This document shows, one piece after another, positions 1 through 9,231 of a DNA stretch of 40,139 nucleotides. The DNA is taken from NCBI GenBank assembly GCA_001319865.1, contig BBSL01000040.1, positions 1-40,139 of the forward strand. Reading direction: 5' to 3'. A model generated the notes under the pieces. The model was not told the origin of the DNA, did not search any database, and was given only the letters and a program-made list of their open reading frames with translations. A program made the translations under genes and the position numbers. The stretch's first letter is position 1, and each line of letters opens with the position of its first letter. Origin of the DNA: Burkholderia sp. E7m39 (lineage in GTDB: Bacteria > Pseudomonadota > Gammaproteobacteria > Burkholderiales > Burkholderiaceae).

Positions 1-1
1 A

Positions 2-1420
2 GTCGCGGCGCCGGCGCCCGTCGCGGCCGCGCCGGCCGCTGCGGCTCAACCGGCACCAGCAGCACCAGCACCACAAGCGGCGCAAGCCGCGCAGCCCGCG
101 GCCGCGCCCGCAATCGTTACACCTGCGGTTGCGCCGCAGGGCGCGAGCGAGTCCGCACCCGCTGCCGCCGCGCCGAAGGCATCCGAAGGCGACCGCAAGG
201 CGCGTCCGGCGGCTGCCGCGAACGCGGGCGAAGGCAGCTCGATCCGCGTGGGCGTCGAAAAGGTCGACCAGCTGATCAACCTGGTCGGCGAACTGGTGAT
301 CACGCAGGCGATGCTCGCCGAGACCACCAGCACGTTCGACCCCGCGCTGCACGATCGCCTCTTCAACGGCATGGCGCAGCTCGAGCGCAACGCGCGCGAT
401 CTGCAGGAAGCCGTGATGTCGATCCGCATGATGCCGATGGATTACGTCTTCAGCCGCTTCCCGCGTCTCGTGCGCGATCTGGCGGCGAAGCTCGGCAAGC
501 AGGTTGAACTCGTCACCTTCGGTCAGGCGACCGAACTCGACAAGAGCCTGATCGAGCGCATCATCGATCCGCTCACGCACCTCGTGCGCAACAGCCTCGA
601 CCACGGCATCGAAACGGTCGAAGCGCGCAAGGCGGCGGGCAAGGATTCGACGGGCCAACTGGTGCTGTCGGCGGCGCATCACGGCGGCAACATCGTGATC
701 GAAGTCAGCGACGACGGCGCGGGCCTGCGCCGCGACAAGATTCTCGCGAAGGCGGCCAAGCAGGGCATGACCGTCAGCGACACGATGACGGACGACGAAG
801 TCTGGAACCTGATCTTCCTGCCGGGCTTCTCGACGGCCGAGCAGGTGACGGACGTGTCGGGCCGCGGCGTCGGCATGGATGTGGTCAAGCGCAATATCCA
901 GTCGATGGGCGGTCACGTCGAAATCACGTCGCACGCGGGCAAAGGCAGCACGACGCGCATCGTTCTGCCGCTCACGCTGGCGATTCTCGATGGCATGTCG
1001 GTCAAGGTGGGCAGCGAGATTTTCATCCTGCCGCTGAACTTCGTGATGGAGTCGCTGCAGCCGCGCGCCGACGACATCTACACCGTGGCCAACGGCGAGC
1101 GCGTCGTGCGCGTGCGCGGTGAGTATCTGCCGCTGGTCGCGCTGCACGAGGTGTTCTCCGTCGAGGACGCGCGCACCGATCCGACGCAAGGCATCGTCAC
1201 GATCATGCAGACGGAAGGACGGCGCTTCGCGATGCTGATCGACGAACTGGTCGGCCAGCAGCAGGTGGTGGTGAAGAACCTCGAAACGAATTACCGCAAG
1301 GTACACGGCATTTCCGCCGCGACCATTCTCGGCGACGGCAGCGTCGCGCTGATCGTGGACGTGGCGGCACTGAACCGCGAGACGCGGGCGTCGCATGGTG
1401 CGTCGCTCGCGCTCGCCTGA
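2..1420 (+). CDS. cheA: Chemotaxis histidine kinase CheA, 3' part (5' end outside window)
   Basis: CheA autophosphorylates on ATP and passes phosphate to CheY and CheB, under control of receptor arrays and CheW. The open frame runs in from the left edge with no stop, so only the C-terminal 472 residues are visible. The first ~75 codons are an Ala/Pro-rich linker, followed by the P3 dimerisation helices (from about nt 245). The P4 ATPase domain shows the N box with HLVRNSLDHG at 578-607, the G1 box DDGAG at 710-724 and the G2 box GRGVGMD at 860-880. The CheW-like P5 domain fills about 990-1410. The P1 domain with the phosphorylated His lies outside the window. An internal ATG-like start near 248 is not the real start, because conserved P3 sequence and linker continue upstream of it. 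Confidence 0.97.
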   Translation, partial: VAAPAPVAAAPAAAAQPAPAAPAPQAAQAAQPAAAPAIVTPAVAPQGASESAPAAAAPKASEGDRKARPAAAANAGEGSSIRVGVEKVDQLINLVGELVITQAMLAETTSTFDPALHDRLFNGMAQLERNARDLQEAVMSIRMMPMDYVFSRFPRLVRDLAAKLGKQVELVTFGQATELDKSLIERIIDPLTHLVRNSLDHGIETVEARKAAGKDSTGQLVLSAAHHGGNIVIEVSDDGAGLRRDKILAKAAKQGMTVSDTMTDDEVWNLIFLPGFSTAEQVTDVSGRGVGMDVVKRNIQSMGGHVEITSHAGKGSTTRIVLPLTLAILDGMSVKVGSEIFILPLNFVMESLQPRADDIYTVANGERVVRVRGEYLPLVALHEVFSVEDARTDPTQGIVTIMQTEGRRFAMLIDELVGQQQVVVKNLETNYRKVHGISAATILGDGSVALIVDVAALNRETRASHGASLALA

Positions 1421-1462
1421 AACTGAAACTCAACTCATATCCCAACCGTTTTGGGGGCTAAC

Positions 1463-1990
1463 GTGGCAGAAGTCCAATCCATCAATTCGAACGGCGTGGC
1501 CGGTTCGGGCGGCCGCCGCGACGCGCAAGCCGATGCGAGCGGTCAGGAATTCCTGATCTTCACGCTCGGCGCAGAAGAGTACGGCATCGACATCCTGAAG
1601 GTGCAGGAAATCCGCGGCTACGAGAGCGTGACGCGCATCGCGAACGCGCCGGAGTTCATCAAGGGTGTGATCAACCTGCGCGGCATCATCGTGCCGATCG
1701 TCGACATGCGCATCAAGTTCCACCTCGGCCGGGTCGAGTACGACCATCAGACGGTGGTGATCATCCTGAACGTCGCGGGCCGCGTGGTCGGCATGGTGGT
1801 GGACGGCGTGTCGGACGTGCTGACGCTCGCCGTCGACCAGATCATGCCCGCGCCGGAATTCGGCGCGACGCTGACGGCGGAATATCTGACGGGCCTCGGC
1901 ACCGTCGACGGCCGCATGCTGATCCTGATGGACATCGAAAAGCTGATGACGAGCCGCGAGATGGCTCTGACGGAAGCGCTGGGCAGGTAA
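1463..1990 (+). CDS. cheW: Chemotaxis adaptor protein CheW
   Basis: CheW is the small cytoplasmic scaffold that couples chemoreceptors to CheA. The 175-residue product has a variable N-tail of about 25 residues, then a single CheW/SH3-like beta-barrel domain (starting [16 protein letters not shown], with the typical [13 protein letters not shown] segment). I chose the GTG at 1463 because a G-rich Shine-Dalgarno (GGGGG, 1452-1456) lies 6 nt upstream. An in-frame TTG at 1451 would overlap that site. It follows cheA by 42 nt and precedes a chemoreceptor gene, so it is part of the che operon. Confidence 0.96.
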   Translation: MAEVQSINSNGVAGSGGRRDAQADASGQEFLIFTLGAEEYGIDILKVQEIRGYESVTRIANAPEFIKGVINLRGIIVPIVDMRIKFHLGRVEYDHQTVVIILNVAGRVVGMVVDGVSDVLTLAVDQIMPAPEFGATLTAEYLTGLGTVDGRMLILMDIEKLMTSREMALTEALGR

Positions 1991-2122
1991 GGCGCTGCGA
2001 GCCGCCCGAGCGGCTCGCCACCAGTGCGGAGCAAGCGCGCAAGCGTCACTCCGGACCTGGGGCGGGACTCGGGTGACGCGCGTAGCGGAACGCTCAAACA
2101 CAGGTAATCAGGGAGTACAACA

Positions 2123-3925
2123 ATGTTGAGCAGATGGTCGATCCGGACGTCGCTGACCCTCGTCGGGATCATTCTGGTTGCGCTGACGGTCACCGTCGGA
2201 GCGCTTGGACTGACGGCGCTCGCCCGCTCGGGCGACGCGCTCGACAGCATGGCGCACGGCGATATGGTCGCGATCCGCACGCTGAACGACTCGGCCTCGT
2301 ATCTGCTGCGCTCGCGCGTGTCGCTGGATCGCGTCAACGCATTGACGGCAGCGGGCGAAATCGAGCAGTCGAAGCAGGTGCTCGACCGCGCGGCCGAACT
2401 GCTCGGCAAATCGAACGAGAACTGGCAGGCGTTCCTCAACACACCGAAGAACGGCATCGACCAGTCGCTGATCGACGCCGTGGTCGCGAAGCGCGCCACG
2501 CTCATCAACGACGGCGTGAACCCCGAGTTCACGGCGCTGCGCGCAAGCGATCTGTCCGGCTATCACGCCATCGCCGACACGAAGATCAGCCCGATGTTCG
2601 TCGAATACGACAACGCGTCGTCGCCCGTCGTCAAGGCGCTGCAGGCGCACGCCAACCAGCAGCAGGAAAGCACGGCCGCGCAGATGTCGATGCTGCGCGC
2701 GGCGATCATCGCCGTGATCGCGGTTGCGCTGGTGCTCGTGGTGGCGATCCGCTTCGCGCTGCGCGGCATGATCGTCAAGCCGCTGAACGATGCCATCGAA
2801 TGCTTCGAGCAGATCGCGAAGGGCGACCTGTCGCAACGCGTCGATGCGTCGGGCAGCAATGAAATCGGCCGTCTGTTCAAGGCGGTCAAGGCGATGCAGG
2901 ACAGCCTGTCCGGAATGATCAAGTCGGTGCATACGAGCGTCGAGTCGATCGATACGGGCGCGCGCGAAATCGCGATGGGCAACACGGACCTGTCGCAGCG
3001 CACGGAGCAGCAGGCGGCATCGCTGCAGGAAACGGCGTCGAGCATGGAGCAGTTGACGGGCACGGTGAAGCAGAACGCCGACAACGCGCGCCAGGCGAGC
3101 CAGCTGGCCGTGAACGCCTCCGATATCGCGACGCGCGGCGGCGAAGTGGTGAGCCAGGTGGTGAGCACGATGCAGGACATCGCGACCAGCTCGAACAAGG
3201 TCGTCGACATCATCAGCGTGATCGAAGGCATTGCGTTCCAGACCAACATCCTCGCGCTGAACGCGGCCGTCGAAGCGGCGCGCGCGGGCGAGCAGGGCCG
3301 CGGCTTCGCAGTGGTCGCAGGCGAAGTGCGCAGCCTCGCGCAGCGCAGCGCGAGCGCGGCGAAGGAAATCAAGGAGCTGATCGGCGACTCCGCCGACAAG
3401 GTGCAGAGCGGCTCGGCGCTGGTCGGCCGCGCGGGCACGACGATGGACGAAATCGTGCAGGCCGTGCGCCGCGTGACGGACATCATGGGCGAGATCAGCG
3501 CAGCATCGGAGGAACAGTCGGGCGGCATCGAGCAGGTCAATCGCGCCGTCGTGCAGATGGACGAAGTGACGCAGCAGAACGCGGCGCTCGTCGAACAGGC
3601 GGCGGCAGCGGCGGCATCGCTCGAAGAACAGACGCGTTCGCTGCAGTCGGTGATCGGCCAGTGGCGCGTGAATGGCGCGAGCGGCGCGAGTGGCACGAGC
3701 ATCCAGGCGGCGAAGCCGACGGCGGGCACGGCGAAGAGCCGCGTCAAGGCCGCGGTCGCGCACGCAGCGAAGCCCGCGAGCGCGCAGTCTGCCGTCGTGA
3801 AGGCGGAACCGTCGCCGGCCCGCGTCGAACCCGTCGCGAAGAAGGCGGCAGTGGCAGCGGCCGAGCCGGCTGCGCGTCAGACCGCCGTCGCCTCGACGTC
3901 CGATGCCGACTGGGAAACGTTCTGA
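2123..3925 (+). CDS. Methyl-accepting chemotaxis protein, Tsr/Tar type, with CheR-tethering tail
   Basis: This is a transmembrane chemoreceptor of 600 residues. TM1 is at about residues 11-34 and a periplasmic ligand-binding region, mostly helical and of four-helix-bundle type, follows. TM2 is at about 188-212, a HAMP domain at about 213-266 and a long coiled-coil signalling domain at about 270-515. The hairpin tip is conserved ([21 protein letters not shown], then [12 protein letters not shown]). An Ala/Lys-rich flexible linker of roughly 75 residues leads to the last five residues, DWETF, which match the NWETF-type pentapeptide that tethers CheR in enteric Tsr and Tar. It sits between cheW and cheR, which fits a high-abundance, self-adapting receptor. 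The ligand cannot be predicted from the sequence. The start ATG has a GGGAG-type ribosome site just upstream. Confidence 0.95.
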   Translation: MLSRWSIRTSLTLVGIILVALTVTVGALGLTALARSGDALDSMAHGDMVAIRTLNDSASYLLRSRVSLDRVNALTAAGEIEQSKQVLDRAAELLGKSNENWQAFLNTPKNGIDQSLIDAVVAKRATLINDGVNPEFTALRASDLSGYHAIADTKISPMFVEYDNASSPVVKALQAHANQQQESTAAQMSMLRAAIIAVIAVALVLVVAIRFALRGMIVKPLNDAIECFEQIAKGDLSQRVDASGSNEIGRLFKAVKAMQDSLSGMIKSVHTSVESIDTGAREIAMGNTDLSQRTEQQAASLQETASSMEQLTGTVKQNADNARQASQLAVNASDIATRGGEVVSQVVSTMQDIATSSNKVVDIISVIEGIAFQTNILALNAAVEAARAGEQGRGFAVVAGEVRSLAQRSASAAKEIKELIGDSADKVQSGSALVGRAGTTMDEIVQAVRRVTDIMGEISAASEEQSGGIEQVNRAVVQMDEVTQQNAALVEQAAAAAASLEEQTRSLQSVIGQWRVNGASGASGTSIQAAKPTAGTAKSRVKAAVAHAAKPASAQSAVVKAEPSPARVEPVAKKAAVAAAEPAARQTAVASTSDADWETF

Positions 3926-4236
3926 CGAACGGCGAATGAAGATGCGGATTCGCGGCACATCGTCACGTGACGGACGTCACCGCGCCATGAAGCGTGACGG
4001 CGCGCGCACGATGGGCGGCGGACTCGCGGCAGCAATTGATGGATACGTGAGCGTGGCACGCCCGGTCCGGCCGCACGCGGTACGGGCAACGACAGCAGCA
4101 CAGGAAGTGACACGCAAACTCAGGCAAGCAGCAGCACTCGGGGCAGCGCCGACAGCGGCGTGTGCAACATCGCAGGCAACAGCGGCATTGGTGGGATCGA
4201 CGGGCGGTGCGGCGCTCCTTATGGCAGACGGAAGAC
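3926..4236 (+). other. Intergenic stretch mcp-cheR with a CGTCACGTGACG palindrome
   Basis: The 311 bases between the receptor gene and cheR hold no gene I can recognise. An overlapping reading frame running into cheR exists but shows only Ala/Arg-rich low-complexity sequence. A perfect 12-bp palindrome, CGTCACGTGACG, lies at 3961-3972. Partial copies of its half-site follow at 3974-3979 (GACGTC) and near 3994 (CGTGACG). No clear terminator or promoter is visible. Confidence 0.5.
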
Positions 4237-5172
4237 ATGATGATGGCAACGCGCGCGCAATCACGCCCTGAGCGGGCAGAGCCGGCAAGACCCGGCGAGC
4301 AGGCACGCGACTTCGAATTCACGTCGGCGGATTTCGCGCGCATTCGTGAACTGATTCATCGCAGCGCAGGCATTTCGCTGTCCGACCACAAGCGCGACAT
4401 GGCGTACAGCCGGCTCGCGCGGCGGCTGCGCGCGCGCGGGATCGACTCGTTTCGCCAGTATCTCGACATGCTCGAGGCCGACAATGATCCCGCCGAATGG
4501 GAAGCCTTCACGAACGCGCTGACCACCAACCTCACCGCGTTCTTTCGCGAAGCGCATCACTTTCCGATCCTCGCCGAATTCGTCGCGCGGCGCCCGGCGC
4601 CCGTCTCCGTGTGGTGCTCGGCGGCATCGACGGGTGAAGAGCCGTATTCGATCGCGATGACGCTGATCGAAGCGCTCGGCGAGCAGGCCGCGCGCCAGGC
4701 GACGGTGCTCGCCACCGACATCGACACGCAAGTGCTCGCAAAAGGCGAAGCGGGCATGTACCAGTTCGACCAGGTCAAGCATCTGTCGCCGGAGCGGCTG
4801 AAGCGCTTTTTCCTGAAGGGCACGGGCGCGCATGCGGGCATGGTGAAGGTGCGTCCCGAAGTGCGCGCGATGATCCGCTTCGAGCAACTCAATCTCACCG
4901 AGCGCGACTACCGGCTGAACACGCAATTCGACGCGATCTTCTGCCGCAACGTGATGATCTATTTCGACAAGCCGACGCAATCGCAGGTGCTGTCGCGCTT
5001 CGAGCCGCTCGTGAAGCCGGGCGGCCTGCTGTTCGCCGGGCATTCGGAGAACTTCACGTACGTCACGCAGGCGTTCCGCCTGCGCGGCCAGACCGTCTAC
5101 GAACTGACGCGCGACGTGGGCGCCAATGCAGGACGCGCGAGCCAGCGCGCATCGAGCGGGGTGCCAGCATGA
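4237..5172 (+). CDS. cheR: Chemoreceptor glutamate methyltransferase CheR
   Basis: CheR transfers methyl groups from S-adenosylmethionine to glutamates on the receptor signalling domain, driving adaptation. The product is about 311 residues. An N-terminal helical domain ([19 protein letters not shown]) is followed by a Rossmann-type SAM domain with [12 protein letters not shown] (SAM loop) and the [13 protein letters not shown] strand-helix typical of CheR. Three ATG codons in a row (4237, 4240, 4243) follow a GGAAG motif at 4230-4234. The last two have the better spacing, so the true start may be 3 or 6 nt later. The stop overlaps the cheD start by 4 nt (ATGA), indicating translational coupling. 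The upstream receptor carries a DWETF tail that would recruit this enzyme. Confidence 0.95.
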   Translation: MMMATRAQSRPERAEPARPGEQARDFEFTSADFARIRELIHRSAGISLSDHKRDMAYSRLARRLRARGIDSFRQYLDMLEADNDPAEWEAFTNALTTNLTAFFREAHHFPILAEFVARRPAPVSVWCSAASTGEEPYSIAMTLIEALGEQAARQATVLATDIDTQVLAKGEAGMYQFDQVKHLSPERLKRFFLKGTGAHAGMVKVRPEVRAMIRFEQLNLTERDYRLNTQFDAIFCRNVMIYFDKPTQSQVLSRFEPLVKPGGLLFAGHSENFTYVTQAFRLRGQTVYELTRDVGANAGRASQRASSGVPA

Positions 5173-5984
5173 GCAGCACCTTGCCGATCGCAACCAACCT
5201 GTACTTCGACAACCACTTCCAGAAGCAGGGCGTCAAGCTGCTGCCCAACGAGTTCTACACGACGAGCGAAGACATGGTGCTCGTCACCGTGCTCGGCTCG
5301 TGCGTGGCGGCGTGCATCCAGGACCGCACGGCGGGCATCGGCGGGATGAATCACTTCATGCTCCCCGACGACGGCGCCGATGTCGCGCAGGCCGCGTCGG
5401 ACTCGATGCGCTACGGCGCGTACGCGATGGAAGTGCTGATCAACGAACTGATCAAGGCGGGCGGGCGCCGCGAGCGTTTCGAGGCGAAGGTGTTCGGCGG
5501 CGCGGCCGTGCTGGCGGGCATGACGACGATGAACATCGGCGATCGCAACTCGGCGTTCGTGCGCCGCTATCTCGCGCTTGAAAAAATTCGCATCGTCGCC
5601 GAAGACCTGGAAGGCACGCATCCGCGCAAGGTCGCGTTCATGCCGCGCACGGGCCAGGTGATGGTCAAGAAGCTGCGCCTTCAGCAGGAAGCAGGCGTGG
5701 CGGAACGTGAGCAGGCGCTCGCGCGGCAAACGGCCGAAGCGCGCGCCGAACGGCTCGCGAAGGCGCGCGCGCGGGTCGAGCTGTTTTCCGCGCCCGCTGC
5801 GGGCAAGCCGCGCATCGAACTGTTCGGCGCGGGTTCACCGAACACGGCGGCAAGCCCGGCTGCGAATGCAGCGGCAGGCACGGGCGCGGCGCGTCCGGCC
5901 GGCGCCAAGCCGCGTATCGAACTATTCGGCGCCACCGGGCGCCCGATCCAATCAAATAACGCCAGGACTGTAGAGGAGGCGTGA
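5169..5984 (+). CDS. cheD: Chemoreceptor glutamine deamidase CheD, with repeat-bearing C-terminal extension
   Basis: CheD deamidates glutamines on chemoreceptors to glutamates, making sites for CheR and CheB. The catalytic Cys is in [10 protein letters not shown] and the His in GGMNHFMLP, both in the usual order, and the KVFGGAAVL segment is also typical. The 271-residue protein is longer than a minimal CheD (about 160-200). Residues ~180-271 form an Ala/Arg-rich tail holding three copies of a short motif: RVELFSA (from nt 5771), PRIELFGA (from 5809) and PRIELFGA (from 5911). The tail's role is unknown. Start and stop both overlap neighbours by 4 nt (cheR ATGA, cheB GTGA), so cheRDB are tightly coupled. 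Confidence 0.95.
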   Translation: MSSTLPIATNLYFDNHFQKQGVKLLPNEFYTTSEDMVLVTVLGSCVAACIQDRTAGIGGMNHFMLPDDGADVAQAASDSMRYGAYAMEVLINELIKAGGRRERFEAKVFGGAAVLAGMTTMNIGDRNSAFVRRYLALEKIRIVAEDLEGTHPRKVAFMPRTGQVMVKKLRLQQEAGVAEREQALARQTAEARAERLAKARARVELFSAPAAGKPRIELFGAGSPNTAASPAANAAAGTGAARPAGAKPRIELFGATGRPIQSNNARTVEEA

Positions 5985-7087
5985 GCGCTGTGCAAAAGAT
6001 CAAAGTATTGTGCGTCGACGATTCGGCGTTGATTCGTAGCCTGATGACGGAAATCATCAACAGTCAGCCCGACATGACGGTCGTCGCCACCGCGCCCGAC
6101 CCGCTCGTCGCGCGCGATCTCATCAAGCAGCACAACCCGGACGTGCTGACGCTCGACGTCGAAATGCCGCGCATGGACGGCCTCGACTTCCTCGAGAAAC
6201 TGATGCGCCTGCGGCCGATGCCCGTCGTGATGGTGTCGTCGCTGACGGAGCGTGGCTCCGAAATCACGCTGCGCGCGCTGGAACTCGGCGCCGTCGATTT
6301 CGTCACGAAGCCGAAGGTCGGCATCCGCGACGGCATGCTCGACTACGCCGAAAAGCTCGCCGACAAGGTGCGCGCAGCCGCCCGCGCGCGCGTTCGCCAG
6401 GCCGCGCCCGCGCAGCACGCGGCTGCCAGCGCCGCTCACGCGGCAGCGGCCGCCGCGTCGCCGGCGCCGCTGTTCAACAACCCGCTCGTGTCGACGGAAA
6501 AGCTGATCATCGTCGGCGCGTCGACGGGCGGCACGGAAGCCATCCGCGAAGTGCTCCTGCCGCTGCCGCCCGATGCGCCCGCCGTGCTGATCGCGCAGCA
6601 CATGCCGCCCGGCTTCACAAAATCTTTTGCGCAACGCCTTAATGGTTTGTGCCGGATTACCGTTAAAGAGGCAGAGCACGGTGAACGCGTGCTGCCGGGA
6701 CATGCGTATATCGCGCCCGGCCACGCCCACCTCTTGCTCGCCCGAAGCGGTGCCAACTATATTGCGCATCTGTCAGACGACCCGCCGGTCAACCGGCATC
6801 GTCCGTCTGTCGATGTGTTGTTCCGCTCGGCCGCGCAGCATGCGGGGAAGAACGCCGTCGGCGTGATTCTCACGGGCATGGGCCGCGACGGCGCGGCGGG
6901 CCTGCTGGACATGCGCAAAGCGGGCGCGTACACGCTCGCGCAGGACGAAGCGAGCTGCATCGTGTTCGGCATGCCGCGCGAGGCGATCGCGATGGGCGCC
7001 GCCGACGAGATCGTGTCGCTGTCGGAAATGAGCCGGCGCGTGATGGCGCGTCTTGCTGCAATGGGCGATCGCGTTCAGCGCGTATGA
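5981..7087 (+). CDS. cheB: Protein-glutamate methylesterase/deamidase response regulator CheB
   Basis: CheB removes receptor methyl groups when phosphorylated by CheA. In the N-terminal receiver domain, Asp13/Asp14 bind metal, Asp59 ([12 protein letters not shown]) is the phosphoacceptor and Lys110 (FVTKPK) is conserved. An Ala-rich linker spans about 131-165. The C-terminal esterase domain carries the catalytic triad Ser181 (VGASTGG), His207 (IAQHMPPGF) and Asp303 ([10 protein letters not shown]). The 368-residue length is normal. The GTG start overlaps the cheD stop (GTGA) and has an AGGAGG ribosome site immediately upstream. Confidence 0.97.
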   Translation: MSAVQKIKVLCVDDSALIRSLMTEIINSQPDMTVVATAPDPLVARDLIKQHNPDVLTLDVEMPRMDGLDFLEKLMRLRPMPVVMVSSLTERGSEITLRALELGAVDFVTKPKVGIRDGMLDYAEKLADKVRAAARARVRQAAPAQHAAASAAHAAAAAASPAPLFNNPLVSTEKLIIVGASTGGTEAIREVLLPLPPDAPAVLIAQHMPPGFTKSFAQRLNGLCRITVKEAEHGERVLPGHAYIAPGHAHLLLARSGANYIAHLSDDPPVNRHRPSVDVLFRSAAQHAGKNAVGVILTGMGRDGAAGLLDMRKAGAYTLAQDEASCIVFGMPREAIAMGAADEIVSLSEMSRRVMARLAAMGDRVQRV

Positions 7088-7161
7088 TGCGGCCTCGGCC
7101 AACTATTTGAGACAGGTCGATAGACCACCGCACGAACTGGATTGGGGAAAAGGAACAGGAA

Positions 7162-7557
7162 ATGGATAAGGGAATGAAGATTCTGGTTGTGGACGACTTT
7201 CCGACGATGCGCCGGATCGTCCGCAACCTGCTCAAGGAGCTGGGCTACTCGAACGTCGACGAAGCGGAAGACGGCGCAGCGGGCCTTGCGCGCCTGCGCA
7301 GCGGCACCTACGAGTTCGTGATTTCGGACTGGAACATGCCGAACCTCGACGGCCTCGCGATGCTGAAGGAAATCCGCGCGGACGCGACACTGTCGCATCT
7401 GCCCGTGCTGATGGTCACGGCGGAATCGAAGAAGGAGAACATCATCGCGGCGGCTCAGGCGGGCGCGAGCGGCTACGTGGTGAAGCCGTTCACGGCAGCG
7501 ACGCTCGACGAGAAGCTCAACAAGATTCTCGAGAAGATGGCAAAGACGGGGAGCTGA
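7162..7557 (+). CDS. cheY: Chemotaxis response regulator CheY
   Basis: CheY is a single-domain receiver that, when phosphorylated by CheA, binds FliM/FliN at the motor and switches rotation. The 131-residue product has every receiver landmark: Asp11/Asp12, phosphoacceptor Asp56 ([11 protein letters not shown]), Thr86 (MVTAES) and Lys108 (VVKPF). The [13 protein letters not shown] helix is characteristic of CheY that works with CheZ. It lies 74 nt after cheB. The stop codon is followed after one nucleotide by the cheZ start, so cheY and cheZ are co-translated. Confidence 0.97.
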   Translation: MDKGMKILVVDDFPTMRRIVRNLLKELGYSNVDEAEDGAAGLARLRSGTYEFVISDWNMPNLDGLAMLKEIRADATLSHLPVLMVTAESKKENIIAAAQAGASGYVVKPFTAATLDEKLNKILEKMAKTGS

Positions 7558-7558
7558 T

Positions 7559-8278
7559 GTGAACCCACCGATCAACGAGCAAGGCGCCCGGGAAGACGGT
7601 ACCGACCTCGCGACCGACCGCATCCTTGCCCGCATCGGACAGCTGACGCGCACGCTGCGCGACTCGATGCGCGAGCTGGGCATCGACAAGCATGTCGAGC
7701 GCGCGGCGGAGGCGGTGCCGGACGCTCGCGACCGTCTGAAATACATCGCGACGATGACGGAGCAGGCCGCCGAGCGCGTGCTGACTTCGATCGAGATCGC
7801 CAAGCCGCTGCAGGAGCAGTTGCAGAAGGACTCGGCCGAACTCGACGCCCGCTGGGAGCAGTGGTACGCGGCGCCCATCGAGCGCGAGGAAGTGCGCGCG
7901 TTGATGAACGACACGCGCACGTTCTTGCGCGGCGTGCCCGAAGTCACGACGGCGACCAACGCGCAACTGCTCGAGATCATGCTGGCGCAGGACTTCCAGG
8001 ATCTGACGGGTCAGGTGATCAAGAAGATCACGGACGTCGTGTACCTGATCGAGCAGCAGCTGCTCGGCGTGCTGATCGACAACATCGCGGCCGAGCGCCG
8101 CGAGCAGTTCGCGGCGACGGCGGCGCAGCTCGTCGCGGAAACGCAGCACGACCCCGTTTCCCCGACGGGCAGTCCGCAAAGCCTGCTCAACGGCCCGCAG
8201 ATCAACCCGGAAGGCAAGACGGACGTCGTCCAGGATCAGGGTCAGGTCGACGATCTGCTGGCGAGCCTCGGCTTCTGA
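7559..8278 (+). CDS. cheZ: CheY-P phosphatase CheZ
   Basis: CheZ dephosphorylates CheY-P and ends the motor signal. The 239-residue helical protein contains AQDFQDLTGQVIKKI. Its Asp148 and Gln152 correspond to the enteric Asp143 and catalytic Gln147. It ends in VDDLLASLGF, the C-terminal CheY-binding peptide joined by a flexible linker (about 195-228). The GTG start is one nucleotide after the cheY stop. It is the last che gene of the operon, and a GC-rich hairpin follows about 95 nt downstream. Confidence 0.96.
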   Translation: MNPPINEQGAREDGTDLATDRILARIGQLTRTLRDSMRELGIDKHVERAAEAVPDARDRLKYIATMTEQAAERVLTSIEIAKPLQEQLQKDSAELDARWEQWYAAPIEREEVRALMNDTRTFLRGVPEVTTATNAQLLEIMLAQDFQDLTGQVIKKITDVVYLIEQQLLGVLIDNIAAERREQFAATAAQLVAETQHDPVSPTGSPQSLLNGPQINPEGKTDVVQDQGQVDDLLASLGF

Positions 8279-8640
8279 CCGCCTGTGACGGCTTTAGACC
8301 GTTTCGGGCTGCTCTGAGCTCTCGGAAGAGGCTGCAAACGCTTCACGCGCGAACCGCCCATGCGCTTCGCATGCCGCCCGGCGCGCCAGCCGGGCGGCGA
8401 GGAAAGTCCGCCGCGCCGATGCAGAAGGCATCGGCGAGTCTGCCTTCGCACAATTCCTAACGGATTGCCGCCACCATCCGCTGGCATACTACGGCCTGGG
8501 GAGGACGGTCCGTGGCGCGCTAGCGCGCCGCATCGCGCACGCTGGCTGCACGGCGCGGCGCGCCGTTGGCTCCTGAATCAACAAGCCGGGCCCGCCGCTT
8601 GCGAGCCCTGTCCGCTGTCGATTGTGGGAGGTGCGCAACC
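8279..8640 (+). other. Intergenic region after cheZ
   Basis: This 362-base gap separates the che operon from the DUF2844/DUF3443 unit. It contains the GC-rich hairpin at 8373-8398 and a smaller one around 8418-8440 (CGATGC ... GCATCG). No gene is credible here. A promoter for the downstream pair is presumably in the last ~180 bases, but I see no convincing -35/-10 pair. A GAGGAAAGTC string at 8399-8408 recalls RNase P RNA but the rest of that RNA is absent. Confidence 0.5.
8373..8398 (+). terminator. GC-rich hairpin downstream of cheZ, possible terminator
   Basis: A perfect 10-bp stem (GCCGCCCGGC / GCCGGGCGGC) encloses a 6-nt loop. There is no T-run after it, so intrinsic termination is uncertain. 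It could instead protect the 3' end of the che mRNA. Confidence 0.35.
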
Positions 8641-9216
8641 ATGCCGATTCGCTTCAGCCGCGTTGCCGTTGCTGTCGCTTCAGGATTGTGCTGCTCGCTG
8701 GCCGCGCTGCTCGCTCCGCATTCCGCGAGCGCCGCGCTGGGCGGCAGCCCCATGACGCCGCCCGCCGGGTCGAGCGTCACCACCAGCACCGTGAATGTGC
8801 CGTCGAACGGCCAGGCCGTGGCGCGCAGCGCGTCGGCGGGCAGTTCGGGCGCCGCTTCGTCGCCGGCGACTTCCGCCGCCTCCACCGCCTCCACCGCCTC
8901 GTACACCGTGCGCCAGACGACGCTCAACAACGGCACGGCGGTGCGCGAGTACATCGCCCCGGATGGGAGCGTGTTCGGCCTCGCGTGGAACGGGCCGCAG
9001 ATGCCCGATCTGTCGGAACTGCTCGGCAGCTATTTCCCGCAATACGTCGCCGGTGTGACGAGCGCGCGCGCGGCGCGCGGCGGCGGGCACGGCCCCGGCA
9101 TCGTGCGGGACAGCGGGCTCGTCGTGCATTCGGGCGGCCACATGGGCGCGTTCGCGGGCCAGGCGTATCTGCCGCAGGCGTTGCCCGCCGGCGTGAGCGG
9201 CACCGACATCCAGTGA
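8641..9216 (+). CDS. Exported DUF2844-family protein
   Basis: A 191-residue protein with a clear Sec signal peptide (positive MPIRFSR, hydrophobic stretch, cleavage after SASA near residue 31). A Ser/Ala/Thr-rich low-complexity segment spans about 45-90. The C-terminal domain (SYTVRQTTLNNGTAVREYIA, then VFGLAWNGPQMPDLSELLG) looks like the DUF2844 family. A biochemical function is not known to me. The ATG at 8641 has a strong GGAGGT site at 8627-8632. A longer in-frame extension from 8566 has no such site and would bury the signal peptide. It lies 15 nt before the DUF3443 gene, so the two are very likely one operon, and they interrupt the motility genes. Confidence 0.85.
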   Translation: MPIRFSRVAVAVASGLCCSLAALLAPHSASAALGGSPMTPPAGSSVTTSTVNVPSNGQAVARSASAGSSGAASSPATSAASTASTASYTVRQTTLNNGTAVREYIAPDGSVFGLAWNGPQMPDLSELLGSYFPQYVAGVTSARAARGGGHGPGIVRDSGLVVHSGGHMGAFAGQAYLPQALPAGVSGTDIQ

Positions 9217-9231
9217 CGACGGGAGACCACT

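Noticed and set aside
2108..3958. 616-codon reverse-strand frame opposite the receptor gene
   Set aside because: Arg/His/Asp-rich translation typical of the antisense of a GC-rich coding sequence; no domain and no ribosome site.
3903..4271. 122-codon frame between the receptor gene and cheR
   Set aside because: It overlaps both neighbours, has low-complexity Ala/Arg content, no ribosome site and no recognised domain.
8399..8412. GAGGAAAGTC string resembling the start of RNase P RNA
   Set aside because: None of the other conserved RNase P RNA segments is present in the following few hundred bases, and the next gene starts at 8641.
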